A stretch of DNA of 64,000 nt from an uncultured Eudoraea sp. (GCF_947260015.1 NZ_CAMYOM010000018.1:1-64000); one strand, 5' to 3'. Positions 16,946-26,556 are shown, counted from the stretch's first letter. Notes: generated by a model not told the origin, from the sequence alone. A program made the numbers and translations.

Positions 16946-17602
16946 TTAATCTTTTAGATAATTTGCAATGATTATAAAGGGTGCAATTTCGAGAGCGCAA
17001 AGGTACAAAATAAAATAGAAAAAGTAGCTTGAGATTAATTTTTGATAGTTTTTTATAATAGTTATCCAGCCAATAACATTTACCACTACTATTAGAAAAA
17101 TGCTAACAAACACTACTGTTTTCGAATCTTTAAGTACATAAGCAATGATAATATTGGCCGCTAACATGATGATACTGCTGTAGTTAAGGTAGGAAAGCTT
17201 TTTAAAAATGAATTCGGATATTATCTTATTATTATTAAAGACAAATCCACCCCCCATTTGCACAAATATTTTACCAAATAAAAACAAGAATAAAAACCCT
17301 AGAATAATTAAAAAAATAACAGGATATAGGTCACTTCCTGAATTGGATAAAATAGTTGACGACAAATAGATGAAGAGTGAAAAATTTAGAAGTTGGAATA
17401 TTGTAAAAAAGATATTGAACCAATTTAATAGTTTATCCTTTTTATTGTACATAAAAATATACTTGTTATTAAAAGGGAGTATAATAAAATTTAAAAACCT
17501 GTTGTAAAATAAATTCTTAGCAATAACCAAAAACAGTATACTGGAAAAGATAATTACTGTTATCCAATCTATATTATTGATTACTCTTTGAACAGGCTCC
17601 AT
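16946..17602 (-). CDS. DUF4271 family membrane protein, 218 aa
   Basis: Six or more hydrophobic segments span most of the protein, which matches the DUF4271 family that sits beside hemD in Bacteroidota. Its start overlaps the stop of the GT39 gene by one base (TAATG), and hemD begins 5 bases after its stop, so the three are probably one transcript. Function unknown. The hemD linkage might point to heme or quinone handling, but that is only context. Confidence 0.8.
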   Translation of the reverse strand: MEPVQRVINNIDWITVIIFSSILFLVIAKNLFYNRFLNFIILPFNNKYIFMYNKKDKLLNWFNIFFTIFQLLNFSLFIYLSSTILSNSGSDLYPVIFLIILGFLFLFLFGKIFVQMGGGFVFNNNKIISEFIFKKLSYLNYSSIIMLAANIIIAYVLKDSKTVVFVSIFLIVVVNVIGWITIIKNYQKLISSYFFYFILYLCALEIAPFIIIANYLKD

Positions 17603-19266
17603 TATGGCAATTTAATGTTTTCCCCATTTAAACCCCAATAAAGTCCGTTTTCAGAAATACTTATCTGAAAATAGTACGCATCATTTATCTTCGGTTCTGG
17701 TATTGATAGATTAAAGCTCGTTGTATCTTTGGATTTAAGCACATTTATCCCTTCTTGAGATGGGCTGGCTTGAATTTTTTGAACCTCTCTGAAGTTTTTG
17801 TATTTGTTCAGAAATACCACCCCAAATTCCAATTTAGATATTTCTATAGCAGTCATGTATGGATTGTATATTTTAAAGTTTAAATGCCCGTCTTCCAATA
17901 ATTCACCAGAGGTATCAATAATAGTTCTCAACTTTCTAAAAGATTCAAAATTCTCTATATAGACACCATAATATGGAACCCCTTTTGCATCGTAATAGGA
18001 GATGTCTCCCTCTTCTAAAAATTTGGAGATATAAATTATTTTTTGACCTTGTACCTGATCTTCAGACTCATCAATCGAAAACTGGTTTGGCCTGTACCAG
18101 ATATTGTTTATTGAATAGGAGGTATTACCTGAATAGAAAGTATACATGGATGCGTCGGTATAGGAATTTTCGAAAACTACAGGAATTGTCCCAACTTTTG
18201 ATCTTATTTCGTTTACCCAATCTTTATTTCCATGTGTTTCATAAACTATGGGAAAAAGAGGAGCATAAATCAAACCTATTCTGAGGAAAATTAAAATTAT
18301 GATATTAGATGTACCAAGAATAAAGATCCATTTTCTGGTAATTCTATCCTGCAATATTTGATTGTATACCACTACAATCATTGGAATACAAATAACAACT
18401 AACCATTGTGTTTGAATGCGTCTGTTAAAACTGGAAATAAAAAAGAATGCAATTATTCCATAAATTAAATACAAAAGGGCTTTGTTAAATGTATCGGATT
18501 TTTTTGTTTTTAATAAAGCTCTGTATATCCATGGAAATGTTAAGCCGAAAAGTACAATCAGGTTAACAAAAAACCCAAAAGTAAAATCGCCAAATTCGTA
18601 GGCCCTGTTTGGCCTTTCAAATAAATGATACTTAATAGAAACAAAGTCATTATCAATTAACCATATAAAATGGGGGGTATAGCACATTAGGGCAATTAAT
18701 ACAGAAAGCCAGGCATATTTGTTAAAGACGAGGCGTAGATTAGATATCAATACTAACAGTATTACCAGAACAGCATTGTACTTACTGTACATTAGTGCAG
18801 CCATGACAAGTCCCAAAAGAACCGATAAACCAATGGAAGGGGACTTTAAAAACTTCTTATATATCAATAAAAATAGCGCGGTAAAGAAAAGTAATGGTGT
18901 ATCGGGTAGTGTTAAGAATCCATAGGCATTAATAAGGGTCATTGAGAAAATCAATATAAAATAATGAAGTATATATTTATTCTTTCTATGGTCATCTATT
19001 AAAAACCAAAGGACTATATAGGTGCAAGCAGAAAGAATAATGCTTATAAAGCGAACTCCTAGTTCTCCATTAAAAAACAGGCTGCTTAACTTGACGGTCA
19101 AAGCAACCATTGGTGGATGATCAAAGTAGCCCCAGGCCATATGCTGAGCATAATACCAATAGTAAGCTTCGTCAAAAATTAGCTCAGTAAAATTACCTTG
19201 TAATAGGTTTATTATAAAAATTGCCGCTAATAAATATAGGAAAATTCCAGGTAGTTTAAGTTTCAT
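17602..19266 (-). CDS. Glycosyltransferase family 39 (ArnT/PMT-like), 554 aa
   Basis: This is a polytopic GT-C glycosyltransferase that uses a polyprenyl-phosphate sugar donor. The first periplasmic loop carries the catalytic-type acidic motif FDEAYYWYYAQHMAWGYFDHPPM (about 32-54), characteristic of PMT_2/ArnT proteins. About ten membrane helices follow, then a soluble C-terminal domain (about 370-554). A divergently transcribed DPM1-like gene at 19400 could make the polyprenyl-phosphate-mannose donor. Acceptor unknown. Confidence 0.85.
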   Translation of the reverse strand: MKLKLPGIFLYLLAAIFIINLLQGNFTELIFDEAYYWYYAQHMAWGYFDHPPMVALTVKLSSLFFNGELGVRFISIILSACTYIVLWFLIDDHRKNKYILHYFILIFSMTLINAYGFLTLPDTPLLFFTALFLLIYKKFLKSPSIGLSVLLGLVMAALMYSKYNAVLVILLVLISNLRLVFNKYAWLSVLIALMCYTPHFIWLIDNDFVSIKYHLFERPNRAYEFGDFTFGFFVNLIVLFGLTFPWIYRALLKTKKSDTFNKALLYLIYGIIAFFFISSFNRRIQTQWLVVICIPMIVVVYNQILQDRITRKWIFILGTSNIIILIFLRIGLIYAPLFPIVYETHGNKDWVNEIRSKVGTIPVVFENSYTDASMYTFYSGNTSYSINNIWYRPNQFSIDESEDQVQGQKIIYISKFLEEGDISYYDAKGVPYYGVYIENFESFRKLRTIIDTSGELLEDGHLNFKIYNPYMTAIEISKLEFGVVFLNKYKNFREVQKIQASPSQEGINVLKSKDTTSFNLSIPEPKINDAYYFQISISENGLYWGLNGENIKLP

Positions 19267-19371
19267 TAGGGTTGCCGATTCTCTTCAAAATTACAAATAA
19301 TAGCACTAATTAATTCCTTTAAAGAAACGATAAAATTACTTTTGTATTTTCTGCCAGACCTTTTAAAGTAG

Positions 19372-19379
19372 TATTTTTG
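19372..19379 (+). promoter_or_regulatory. Candidate -7 box for the polyprenol-phosphate mannosyltransferase gene
   Basis: TATTTTTG (TAnnTTTG) ends 20 bases before the ATG at 19400. A TTTTG at 19340-19344 is too far for a normal -33 element. Confidence 0.4.
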
Positions 19380-19399
19380 TCAAAATTACCAAAAGGCAA

Positions 19400-20122
19400 A
19401 TGACAGATAGCTTAGTAATAATTCCAACGTTTAATGAAATTGAGAATATTGAAGCTATTATAGATGCTGTTTTTCAACTTAAAAAAGAATTTGATGTTTT
19501 AATTGTTGATGATAATTCCCCGGATGGTACTGCAAATAAGGTCATTGAATTACAAAATAAATTTCCTAAGCACTTGTTTCTCGAAGTAAGAAAAGGTAAA
19601 TCTGGTTTAGGGACTGCTTATATTCATGGTTTTAAATGGGCATTGGCGAGAAAATACGAATACATTTTTGAAATGGATGCCGATTTTTCTCATAGACCAT
19701 CAGACTTACTACGATTATACAGAGCGTGCCTTAATGGTGCAGATGTGGCCATTGGGTCGCGTTATAAAAAAGGAGTAAATGTAGTTAATTGGCCACTTTA
19801 CAGGGTTTTATTGTCCTATGGAGCTTCTTTTTATGTAAAATTAATTACTGGAATGCGAATTCATGATCCTACGGCAGGCTTTGTCTGCTATAATAGGAGC
19901 GTTTTAGAGGCGATAAACCTGGATACCATAAAATTTGTGGGATATGCTTTTCAGATAGAAATGAAATTTAGGGCATCCCTTAAAAAATTTAAAATTGAAG
20001 AAGTCTCCATCATTTTTACAGATCGGGAGGAAGGCAAATCTAAAATGAGTTCTTCAATTATCTGGGAAGCAATATTTGGTGTTATCACAATGAAATTTAG
20101 AAGTTTATTTACTAAAGATTAA
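19400..20122 (+). CDS. Polyprenol monophosphomannose synthase-like glycosyltransferase (GT2)
   Basis: This is a GT-A glycosyltransferase of the dolichol-phosphate mannose synthase type, which moves a sugar from a nucleotide donor to a polyprenyl phosphate. Visible motifs are IIPTFNEIENIEAII (about 7-21), VDDNSPDGT (about 36-44), the metal-binding EMDADFSHRPSDL (about 91-103) and DPTAGFVCY (about 151-159). 240 residues with no membrane anchor is the short DPM1 form. It is followed 3 bases later by pyrC and diverges from a GT39 that could use its product. Confidence 0.9.
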   Translation: MTDSLVIIPTFNEIENIEAIIDAVFQLKKEFDVLIVDDNSPDGTANKVIELQNKFPKHLFLEVRKGKSGLGTAYIHGFKWALARKYEYIFEMDADFSHRPSDLLRLYRACLNGADVAIGSRYKKGVNVVNWPLYRVLLSYGASFYVKLITGMRIHDPTAGFVCYNRSVLEAINLDTIKFVGYAFQIEMKFRASLKKFKIEEVSIIFTDREEGKSKMSSSIIWEAIFGVITMKFRSLFTKD

Positions 20123-20125
20123 GTT

Positions 20126-21460
20126 ATGGGTAAAACACTCATTAAAAATGCTGTTATCATAAATGAAGGGGTAAGATTTGAGTCGGATATTTTAATTCAA
20201 GATGAGATTATCACAAAAATTGGCAGTAATCTTTCTACGAATGAAGCGGAAATTCTAGATGCAGCCGGGAGTTTTGTTTTACCCGGAATAATAGATGATC
20301 AGGTACATTTTAGAGAGCCCGGACTTACCCATAAGGGGGATATAGCTTCAGAAAGCAGGGCGGCCATTGCAGGAGGAATAACCTCTTATATGGAACAACC
20401 TAATACGAATCCGCAAACTACTACTATAGAAAGATTGGAGCAAAAATTTGAATTAGCTTCCAGGACATCATACGCTAATTATTCCTTTTTATTTGGCGGC
20501 ACAAATGACAACCTTGAGGAAATAAAAAAACTTGATAAGTATGCTTGTTCTGGCATAAAATTATTTCTGGGATCTTCTACTGGAAATATGTTGGTGGATA
20601 ATGAAGAAGTCCTGGAGCGAATATTTAAAAATACAGAACTGGTTATTTCGGTGCATTGTGAAGATGAAAAAACCATTAGAGAAAACACGCAGAAATATAG
20701 AGCCCAATATGGCGATGATATTCCTGTGGAATTACATCCATTAATACGAACTGAACAGGCTTGTTACCTTTCTTCATCCAGAGCGATTGCCCTTGCAGAG
20801 AGGACTGGAGCCAGATTACACGTTTTTCATGTGTCGACAGGCAAAGAGACCCATCTTTTTAGAAATGACATTCCATTAGAACAAAAAAAGATCACGGCAG
20901 AAGTATGTATTCATCACCTTTGGTTTTCAGACAAAGATTATTCGGAAAAGGGAACCCTGATTAAATGGAATCCTGCTATTAAAACCTCTGCAGACAGAGA
21001 TCAATTATGGCAAGCACTACTGGATGATAGAATTGATGTTGTGGCAACAGATCATGCTCCACATACCTTGGAAGAAAAGAAGAACAATTATATGAAGGCA
21101 CCCTCTGGAGGTCCCCTCGTTCAGCATGGATTAATGGCTATGCTGGAAAAATCTTTGGAAGGAAAAATTACCATAGAGAAAGTTGTTGAAAAAATGTGCC
21201 ACAATCCTGCTAAATTGTTTCAAATTGAGAAAAGGGGTTATATAAAGGAGGGCTATTATGCAGATTTGGCAATAGTAGATATGAACTTACCCTGGACGGT
21301 TGATAAAAACAATATTATTTATAAATGTGCATGGTCACCTTTTGATGGTAATAGGTTTAGGACAAAAGTGACTCACACTTTTGTAAATGGACATTTGGCC
21401 TATGATCAAGGACAATTTTCCAGTTTAAGGAATGCTAAAAGACTTACTTTTGATAGATAA
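20126..21460 (+). CDS. pyrC: Dihydroorotase
   Basis: This class I dihydroorotase catalyses ring closure of N-carbamoyl-aspartate in pyrimidine synthesis. Metal ligands are in DDQVHFREPGLTHKGD (about 57-72; QVH where many have DxH). The carbamylated lysine is expected in SGIKLFLG (about 142-149). Further blocks are HCEDE, HVFHVSTGKE and the catalytic ATDHAPHT (about 311-318). 444 residues fits. The stop overlaps the next gene's ATG by one base. Confidence 0.92.
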   Translation: MGKTLIKNAVIINEGVRFESDILIQDEIITKIGSNLSTNEAEILDAAGSFVLPGIIDDQVHFREPGLTHKGDIASESRAAIAGGITSYMEQPNTNPQTTTIERLEQKFELASRTSYANYSFLFGGTNDNLEEIKKLDKYACSGIKLFLGSSTGNMLVDNEEVLERIFKNTELVISVHCEDEKTIRENTQKYRAQYGDDIPVELHPLIRTEQACYLSSSRAIALAERTGARLHVFHVSTGKETHLFRNDIPLEQKKITAEVCIHHLWFSDKDYSEKGTLIKWNPAIKTSADRDQLWQALLDDRIDVVATDHAPHTLEEKKNNYMKAPSGGPLVQHGLMAMLEKSLEGKITIEKVVEKMCHNPAKLFQIEKRGYIKEGYYADLAIVDMNLPWTVDKNNIIYKCAWSPFDGNRFRTKVTHTFVNGHLAYDQGQFSSLRNAKRLTFDR

Positions 21461-21843
21461 TGATGCGTAAAATATTCCTCATAATACAATTTATTGTTTT
21501 TATCTCTTGTGGAGAGGAGGTAATAGAAAAGCCCGTTAATCTTATTTCTAAAGAGAAAATGATTGATGTCCTTTACGATATGGCTATTATAAATTCAGCT
21601 AAGGCTACCAAGCCCCAGGAATTGGAAAATAGGAATTTTGTTCCCATGCAATTTATTTACGACAAATATGATATTGACAGTATACAATTTATATCAAGTG
21701 ATCTATACTATGCTTCACTACCCTTGGAATATGAAGATATTTACAGAAAAATAGAAAATAGGATTAAAATAGAAAAAGAGTATTTTGAAAAAGTGAAAGA
21801 GGAAAAAATGAACAGTCTTAATCAGGACAAAGTTGTGAAATGA
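21460..21843 (+). CDS. DUF4296 small lipoprotein, 127 aa
   Basis: A short signal peptide ends in a lipobox-like FISC (MMRKIFLIIQFIVFISCGEE), so it is probably a lipoprotein. The body has MIDVLYDMAIINSAK and an FVPMQFIYDKYDIDSIQF stretch typical of DUF4296, a family found next to dihydroorotase in Flavobacteria. It is coupled to pyrC by a TAATG overlap; a second ATG lies at 21463. Its last 22 bases overlap the convergent epimerase gene. Function unknown. Confidence 0.82.
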   Translation: MMRKIFLIIQFIVFISCGEEVIEKPVNLISKEKMIDVLYDMAIINSAKATKPQELENRNFVPMQFIYDKYDIDSIQFISSDLYYASLPLEYEDIYRKIENRIKIEKEYFEKVKEEKMNSLNQDKVVK

Positions 21844-22841
21844 GTTTCCAGATATTTTTCACATGAATAATTTACACATGATTGTATTAATTCATATTCC
21901 ATATTGAGTGCTTCGTTTACTTTTGAATTGTCATATTTTTGTGGATAACGTAAAGATTCTAGCCCTTTTTTAGTCAACTTCCTTTTTTTAGATGTAAACC
22001 TATTTAAAGCCCATTCCACTCTCCAGAAAACTTCTAATTGCCAAAATTTCAGACCTATCTTGGGGGTTGGTCTGTTTAACCCGAGCGAGATTGTCCCCAA
22101 AATACTTTTATAGGACAAATTTTCTGCTACAGCAATAAAGCGCTCATTTTTAATGGGAGAATCCATAAGTTGAACCATTATTTTAACGACATCACCCACT
22201 GAAATAAATCCTGTACCACCCGGAAAGTAAAAGCGCATACCCTTTGCAGCCGTTTTAAAAAGTAACCCACTACCACTTTCCCAATATCCGGGACCCAGGA
22301 TAAAACCAGGATTAACGATTACCGTAGAGAGACCTTCCTGAGCACCTCTCCAAACTTCCATTTCGGCAAAGTGTTTTGAAGTTGCATATACATTTGCATA
22401 GGTGTCATTCCATTCATTTTCTTCATTGACCAGTTCACCTGTAGTAGATTTACCTATTGTTGCAATAGAACTGACATAACACAATTTTTTGATATTCTTA
22501 TCAATACATAGATTTACAATATTCTCCGTACCTCTCTTATTTATTTTTTGTAACGACTTAAAATCGCCGGGGTCAAATGAAATTAAGGCTGCACAATGAT
22601 AAACCAGAGTAACTTCTTTAAATGCCAATTCAAGAGCAGGGATATCGTTAATATCAGCTTCTATCCATTGAATCTTATTAAATAATACCTCAGAATTATC
22701 ATGATAATAAGAGAATATCTCCTTTACTTTTTGGATATCGCTATTTTTTCGATGAATTGCCTTGACAGATGCCCCCTGAGTGAGCAAATTCAGTAATAGA
22801 TGGGACCCAACAAGCCCAGTTCCTCCTGTGACTAAAACCAT
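21822..22841 (-). CDS. NAD-dependent epimerase/dehydratase (extended SDR), 339 aa
   Basis: The N-terminal Rossmann motif VTGGTGLVGSHLLLNLL (about 4-20) and the SDR active-site block with YATSKHFAE (Tyr/Lys at about 151-155) are present, with CYVSSIATIG before it. The sequence fits atypical or extended SDRs of the dihydroflavonol-reductase/3-beta-HSD type common in Flavobacteria. It overlaps the DUF4296 gene tail to tail by 22 bases. Substrate unknown. Confidence 0.87.
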   Translation of the reverse strand: MVLVTGGTGLVGSHLLLNLLTQGASVKAIHRKNSDIQKVKEIFSYYHDNSEVLFNKIQWIEADINDIPALELAFKEVTLVYHCAALISFDPGDFKSLQKINKRGTENIVNLCIDKNIKKLCYVSSIATIGKSTTGELVNEENEWNDTYANVYATSKHFAEMEVWRGAQEGLSTVIVNPGFILGPGYWESGSGLLFKTAAKGMRFYFPGGTGFISVGDVVKIMVQLMDSPIKNERFIAVAENLSYKSILGTISLGLNRPTPKIGLKFWQLEVFWRVEWALNRFTSKKRKLTKKGLESLRYPQKYDNSKVNEALNMEYELIQSCVNYSCEKYLETHFTTLS

Positions 22842-22907
22842 GGGCCTAATTTACTCATTTCGGTTGGATAAATTTGTTCAGTGAGTCAAGCTGCTGGCTA
22901 TTTCTAT

Positions 22908-22915
22908 TATATTTG
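22908..22915 (+). promoter_or_regulatory. Candidate -7 box for tyrS
   Basis: TATATTTG (TAnnTTTG) ends 26 bases before the tyrS ATG at 22942. No TTTG lies at normal -33 spacing. Confidence 0.45.
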
Positions 22916-22941
22916 CAGCAACTATATTAATAGATTACAAA

Positions 22942-24240
22942 ATGACTTCAAACTTTGTTTCGGAACTAAAATGGAGGGGAATGGTACACGATGCTATGCC
23001 GGGAACCGAAGAGCATTTATTAACCGGGATGCAATCTGCCTATGTTGGGATAGACCCAACCGCAAATTCACTTCATATTGGTCATTTGGTGAGTGTAATG
23101 ATGCTAAGACACTTTCAGCTCGCAGGACATAAACCCTACGCTCTCATTGGTGGAGCAACAGGGATGATAGGCGATCCTTCCGGCAAATCAACTGAGAGAA
23201 ATTTATTGGACGAAACTACGTTGCGATTAAATCAGGAGGCAATTAAGGAGCAATTGTCCCGCTTTCTTGATTTTGATAGCCTGGGAGAAAATTCTGCGGT
23301 ACTGGTTAACAACTATGATTGGATGAAAGATTTCACCTTTCTGGATTTTATTCGTGATGTTGGGAAACACATTACAGTAAACTATATGATGGCCAAAGAA
23401 TCTGTCAAGAAAAGGCTTTCACCAGATGAAAAAGAAGGTATGTCTTTTACTGAGTTTACATATCAGCTTGTTCAGGGGTATGATTTTTTATATCTGTTTC
23501 AGAATTATAATTGTACACTTCAAATGGGTGGGAGTGACCAATGGGGAAATATTACGACCGGAACAGAACTAATTCGCAGAATTGGAGGGGGTAAAGGATA
23601 TGCACTCACTTGTCCTCTCATTACTAAGGCCGACGGAACTAAATTTGGAAAAACTGAGGGAGGTAATATCTGGTTGGACGCGCATAGAACCTCGCCTTAT
23701 AAATTCTATCAGTATTGGCTAAATACATCAGATGAAGATGCAGAAAAATACATTAAAATCTTTACTTTTTTGTCTAAAAATGAAATTGAAGATTTGATTA
23801 TAGAACAGTCTCAGGCACCACATTTAAGAATACTGCAAAAACGCCTGGCGCAAGAAATTTCCATTCTGGTTCATTCCAAAGAAGAATACGAAAATGCAGT
23901 GATTGCTAGTGCTATTCTTTTTGGAAAATCAACTTCTACAGATCTTAGGAGCTTAGATGAGAATACTTTTTTAGATGTTTTTATCGGAGTCCCTCAAGCA
24001 GAAATTTCCAAATCTGAAATGGACAACGGATTGGATATGATTGCAGCATTGGCTGCCAAAACAGGGTTTTTAGGTTCTAATGGTGAAGCGCGGAGGGAAC
24101 TAAAGCAAAATGCTATTTCCGTTAATAAGGAAAAGGTAAAAGAAGATTATTTGATAACGGAAACAGATTTGATAAACAACAAATATGTTTTACTTCAGCG
24201 TGGTAAAAAGAATTATTTTATCCTGGTTGTAAAATCATAA
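22942..24240 (+). CDS. tyrS: Tyrosyl-tRNA synthetase
   Basis: This class I synthetase has the HIGH motif HIGHL at about 46-50 ([20 protein letters not shown]), the tyrosine site [10 protein letters not shown] and [18 protein letters not shown], and the KMSKS-equivalent [13 protein letters not shown] at about 232-244. A C-terminal S4-like RNA-binding segment follows (about 360-432). 432 residues is the normal bacterial length. The sterol desaturase-like gene begins 13 bases downstream. Confidence 0.97.
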   Translation: MTSNFVSELKWRGMVHDAMPGTEEHLLTGMQSAYVGIDPTANSLHIGHLVSVMMLRHFQLAGHKPYALIGGATGMIGDPSGKSTERNLLDETTLRLNQEAIKEQLSRFLDFDSLGENSAVLVNNYDWMKDFTFLDFIRDVGKHITVNYMMAKESVKKRLSPDEKEGMSFTEFTYQLVQGYDFLYLFQNYNCTLQMGGSDQWGNITTGTELIRRIGGGKGYALTCPLITKADGTKFGKTEGGNIWLDAHRTSPYKFYQYWLNTSDEDAEKYIKIFTFLSKNEIEDLIIEQSQAPHLRILQKRLAQEISILVHSKEEYENAVIASAILFGKSTSTDLRSLDENTFLDVFIGVPQAEISKSEMDNGLDMIAALAAKTGFLGSNGEARRELKQNAISVNKEKVKEDYLITETDLINNKYVLLQRGKKNYFILVVKS

Positions 24241-24253
24241 CTTGGGAATATAA

Positions 24254-25012
24254 ATGGAGGAAATTAACTTTTTTGACTTCAGTGCAGTACTGCTTTTAAC
24301 CTTTGTTCTGTTTCTGATTATATTTATTCGCTTTTTGATTGTGTCAGGAGCATATCATTATGCATTTTTCTTTTTGTTCCGAAAAAGATTTGATAAAAGG
24401 ATATTAGATCATACTGCATTAAAGAAGAAGCAATTATACAAGGAATTGTATTGGTCGGCAATAAGCGGGTTGATTTTTGCGATTTTTGGAATATTGATAT
24501 ATTTTTTATGGTCTAAAGGGGTTACGGCAATCTATGTGGATTTAAACGCCTACTCATTGTGGTATTTGCCAATTAGTGTATTATTAACACTATTTATTCA
24601 GGACACTTATTATTATTGGATACACCGTTGGATGCACAAGCCATCTGTCTATAGGTATTTTCATAAGATTCATCATAAAAGTGTACACACTTCAGTATTA
24701 ACCTCTTTCTCATTTCATCCGTTGGAGACAGTGTTACAGGCTATTATTCTTCCCTTAATAGTTTTGTTTATACCTATGCATTATTACGCCTTACTTTTTA
24801 TGCTATTGATCATGACTATTTCAGCAACAATTAATCATGCCGGAGTTGAAATATACCCTTCAGGAAAATATGGAAAGTGGTTTGGACATTGGATCATTGG
24901 CGCTACTCATCACGATCAGCATCACAGAAAGTTTAATTATAACTTTGGGCTATACTTTACATTTTGGGATAAGTGGATGGGAACAGAAAGTCCTGAAAGT
25001 ATTGGAAAGTGA
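24254..25012 (+). CDS. Sterol desaturase/fatty-acid hydroxylase family membrane protein, 252 aa
   Basis: This is a di-iron membrane oxidase with the family histidine clusters: HRWMHK (about 124-129), HKIHHKSVHTS (about 137-147), and NHAGVE with HHDQHHRKF (about 195 and 222-230). Four to five hydrophobic segments surround them. Such enzymes hydroxylate or desaturate lipid substrates with O2. The substrate cannot be told, but Bacteroidota homologues act on fatty-acid or carotenoid-type lipids. It is probably cotranscribed with tyrS. Confidence 0.88.
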   Translation: MEEINFFDFSAVLLLTFVLFLIIFIRFLIVSGAYHYAFFFLFRKRFDKRILDHTALKKKQLYKELYWSAISGLIFAIFGILIYFLWSKGVTAIYVDLNAYSLWYLPISVLLTLFIQDTYYYWIHRWMHKPSVYRYFHKIHHKSVHTSVLTSFSFHPLETVLQAIILPLIVLFIPMHYYALLFMLLIMTISATINHAGVEIYPSGKYGKWFGHWIIGATHHDQHHRKFNYNFGLYFTFWDKWMGTESPESIGK

Positions 25013-25036
25013 TTTGAGTAATTTTTATCCACGAAA

Positions 25037-26014
25037 CTAAAGCACCATTAAATTGCAACCGCGAACGTCTGAATGATCAAACCTGCCTAATACTTCAAAA
25101 CTTCCATCTTTATAAACCCTGCCAAGATCTTGGGTTGCAATAAACGAACAGGAATAAATATTGGCGAGATCTATTATGTTTATACCTCCTATTTTGCCAA
25201 AAGGTTCAGTTGTCAAAGGATCTTCTGTTTCGCGGATAGAGACGGACATCCAGGGAGGACAATTGAAAATTCCGTTAGCCTTGGAATAAGCCTGAGAAAG
25301 AAGTTCAGTCATGCCGTATTCCGAGTGAACGGCATCAAGGCAAAAGCTATTTTTAAGGATACTATGTAACTCATCACGCACCAATTCAGTTCTCCTCCCT
25401 TTCATCCCACCTGTTTCCATAAAAATGGTATTTTTTAGATTCAATGAATGATTTTCAGAAAAGTCTATCAAAGCATATGAAACACCAATAAGGATAGCTT
25501 TACCAGCAGATTGATCTACGCTTTCAAGAGTCTTTAATAAATCGGATTTGTTATCCAGATAAAATCCACTCTTCGGATTCCCACTTTTCTTAATAAGGTC
25601 TTTTACCATATAGATAAGTGAAGAGCCCTCACGTTCCATATATGAAGGTAATAATGCCAACACACAATAATCTTCAATATTCCCATAGAAATATTCAAAG
25701 GTTTTCAAATAACTTTTTACATAAATAGCCAGTCTGGCCACATAGTGTTTGCTAACAAGTTGTCCCGTTGTCCCGCTACTTTCAAAAACGATCTGTGGTT
25801 TTTGGTTCTTAGCCAGCACCTTTTTGGATTTGAAAAATTCAATTGGTAAATATGGAATATCTTCTACTGCATTTACGTTGGACTTAGTTTTACCCAAATA
25901 ATTGCAAAACTTCTGGTAAACAGGATTGTTGTCATATTGAAAATTAAAAATTTCCAATGTAAGCTTGTTGAACTGAGATGAGGTTTTAATCTCAAAAATT
26001 CTATTGATATCCAT
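25037..26014 (-). CDS. LuxE-like acyl-protein synthetase/acyl transferase, 325 aa
   Basis: The protein resembles the LuxE family of ATP-dependent acyl-protein synthetases, distant members of the acyl-adenylate-forming fold. Visible blocks are IPYLPIEFFKSKKVL (about 52-66), the phosphate-loop-like FESSGTTGQ (about 77-85) and MTELLSQAYS (about 240-249), with a C-terminal DLGRVYKDGSFEVLGRFDHSDVRGCNLM tail. No lux genes are nearby. In Flavobacteria this type often sits alone; the role is unknown. Confidence 0.82.
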   Translation of the reverse strand: MDINRIFEIKTSSQFNKLTLEIFNFQYDNNPVYQKFCNYLGKTKSNVNAVEDIPYLPIEFFKSKKVLAKNQKPQIVFESSGTTGQLVSKHYVARLAIYVKSYLKTFEYFYGNIEDYCVLALLPSYMEREGSSLIYMVKDLIKKSGNPKSGFYLDNKSDLLKTLESVDQSAGKAILIGVSYALIDFSENHSLNLKNTIFMETGGMKGRRTELVRDELHSILKNSFCLDAVHSEYGMTELLSQAYSKANGIFNCPPWMSVSIRETEDPLTTEPFGKIGGINIIDLANIYSCSFIATQDLGRVYKDGSFEVLGRFDHSDVRGCNLMVL

Positions 26015-26044
26015 ATCGACTTGAAGACTACAAAAATAGTTAAA

Positions 26045-26068
26045 ATAAAAAAGGCTCCTCCCGGGAGC
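26045..26068 (-). terminator. Terminator of the 26093-26422 T9SS gene
   Basis: On the minus strand GCTCC and GGAGC form a GC stem followed by CTTTTTTATTTT. It sits about 25 bases after the stop of the T9SS-sorted small protein. Confidence 0.7.
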
Positions 26069-26092
26069 ACAATTATGGATATATGTGAAATG

Positions 26093-26422
26093 TTATTTTA
26101 CAACCAGTTTTCTGGTCATCGTTTTGTTATTCTCTACTACCTGAATTACATAAACACCTGGTGAAAGCCGTCCTATATTGAGCATATGTGTTGAAATCCG
26201 ATCCCGAAGTACTATTTTACCAAAGACATCGTATACCGTTATATCTTTACTCTGATTATTTAAAGTTTTAATGTAAACTATACCACCAATAGCCGGATTT
26301 GGATAAAGCGTAAAATTAGAAGATTCTTGATCCTTTTCATCTATAGCCGGAACCTTTTCCTGTCCGGAAAGTGCTAGAGTAAAGACCAGTAAAAAGAATA
26401 AGTAGGCTTTTTGCATCAACAT
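26093..26422 (-). CDS. Minimal T9SS type A sorting-domain protein, 109 aa
   Basis: A signal peptide (about 1-20, MQKAYLFFLLVFTLALSGQE with the likely start at the second Met, 26416) is followed by only about 15 linker residues. The remainder is a type A T9SS C-terminal sorting domain: FTLYPNPA (about 37-44), VYIKTLN, ITVYDVFGK, GVYVIQVVENNKTMTRKLVVK. There is essentially no cargo domain. It is a paralogue of the gene at 26607-26924. It is presumably exported by T9SS and trimmed; function unknown. Confidence 0.85.
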   Translation of the reverse strand: MLMQKAYLFFLLVFTLALSGQEKVPAIDEKDQESSNFTLYPNPAIGGIVYIKTLNNQSKDITVYDVFGKIVLRDRISTHMLNIGRLSPGVYVIQVVENNKTMTRKLVVK

Positions 26423-26441
26423 TGATTTGGGATCAACTAAG

Positions 26442-26449
26442 TAAATATA
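26442..26449 (-). promoter_or_regulatory. Candidate -7 box for the 26093-26422 T9SS gene
   Basis: On the minus strand TATATTTA matches TAnnTTTG at 7 of 8 positions and lies 19 bases before the annotated start. Two ATCGAT-centred palindromes lie about 80-100 bases further upstream. Confidence 0.4.
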
Positions 26450-26523
26450 GGATAATAGCGTTTCTCCTGGTAAAAATTGTTGTGAAAGCTAACTTTTTGT
26501 AGGTAAACTTTTATAGCTGTAAC

Positions 26524-26556
26524 ATTCATCGATGAATTGTGCATTTAATCGATAAA
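26524..26556. repeat. Tandem ATCGAT-centred palindromes between the two T9SS genes
   Basis: ATTCATCGATGAAT at 26524-26537 is a perfect 14-bp palindrome. A related TTAATCGATAAA at 26545-26556 shares the form TTnATCGATnAA. Their centres are 20 bp apart, two helical turns, as in cooperative operator pairs. They lie upstream of the 26093-26422 gene. Their function is inferred only from symmetry. Confidence 0.4.

Noticed and set aside
19340-19379. TTTTG ... TATTTTTG as a full -33/-7 promoter for the mannosyltransferase gene
   Set aside because: The spacer of 27 bases is too long for the known Bacteroidota promoter; only the -7 box is kept.
24837-25040. Shadow ORFs inside tyrS, leuS, korA, nuo and other genes on the opposite strand or other frames
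   Set aside because: They lack motifs and starts and lie fully inside well-supported genes.
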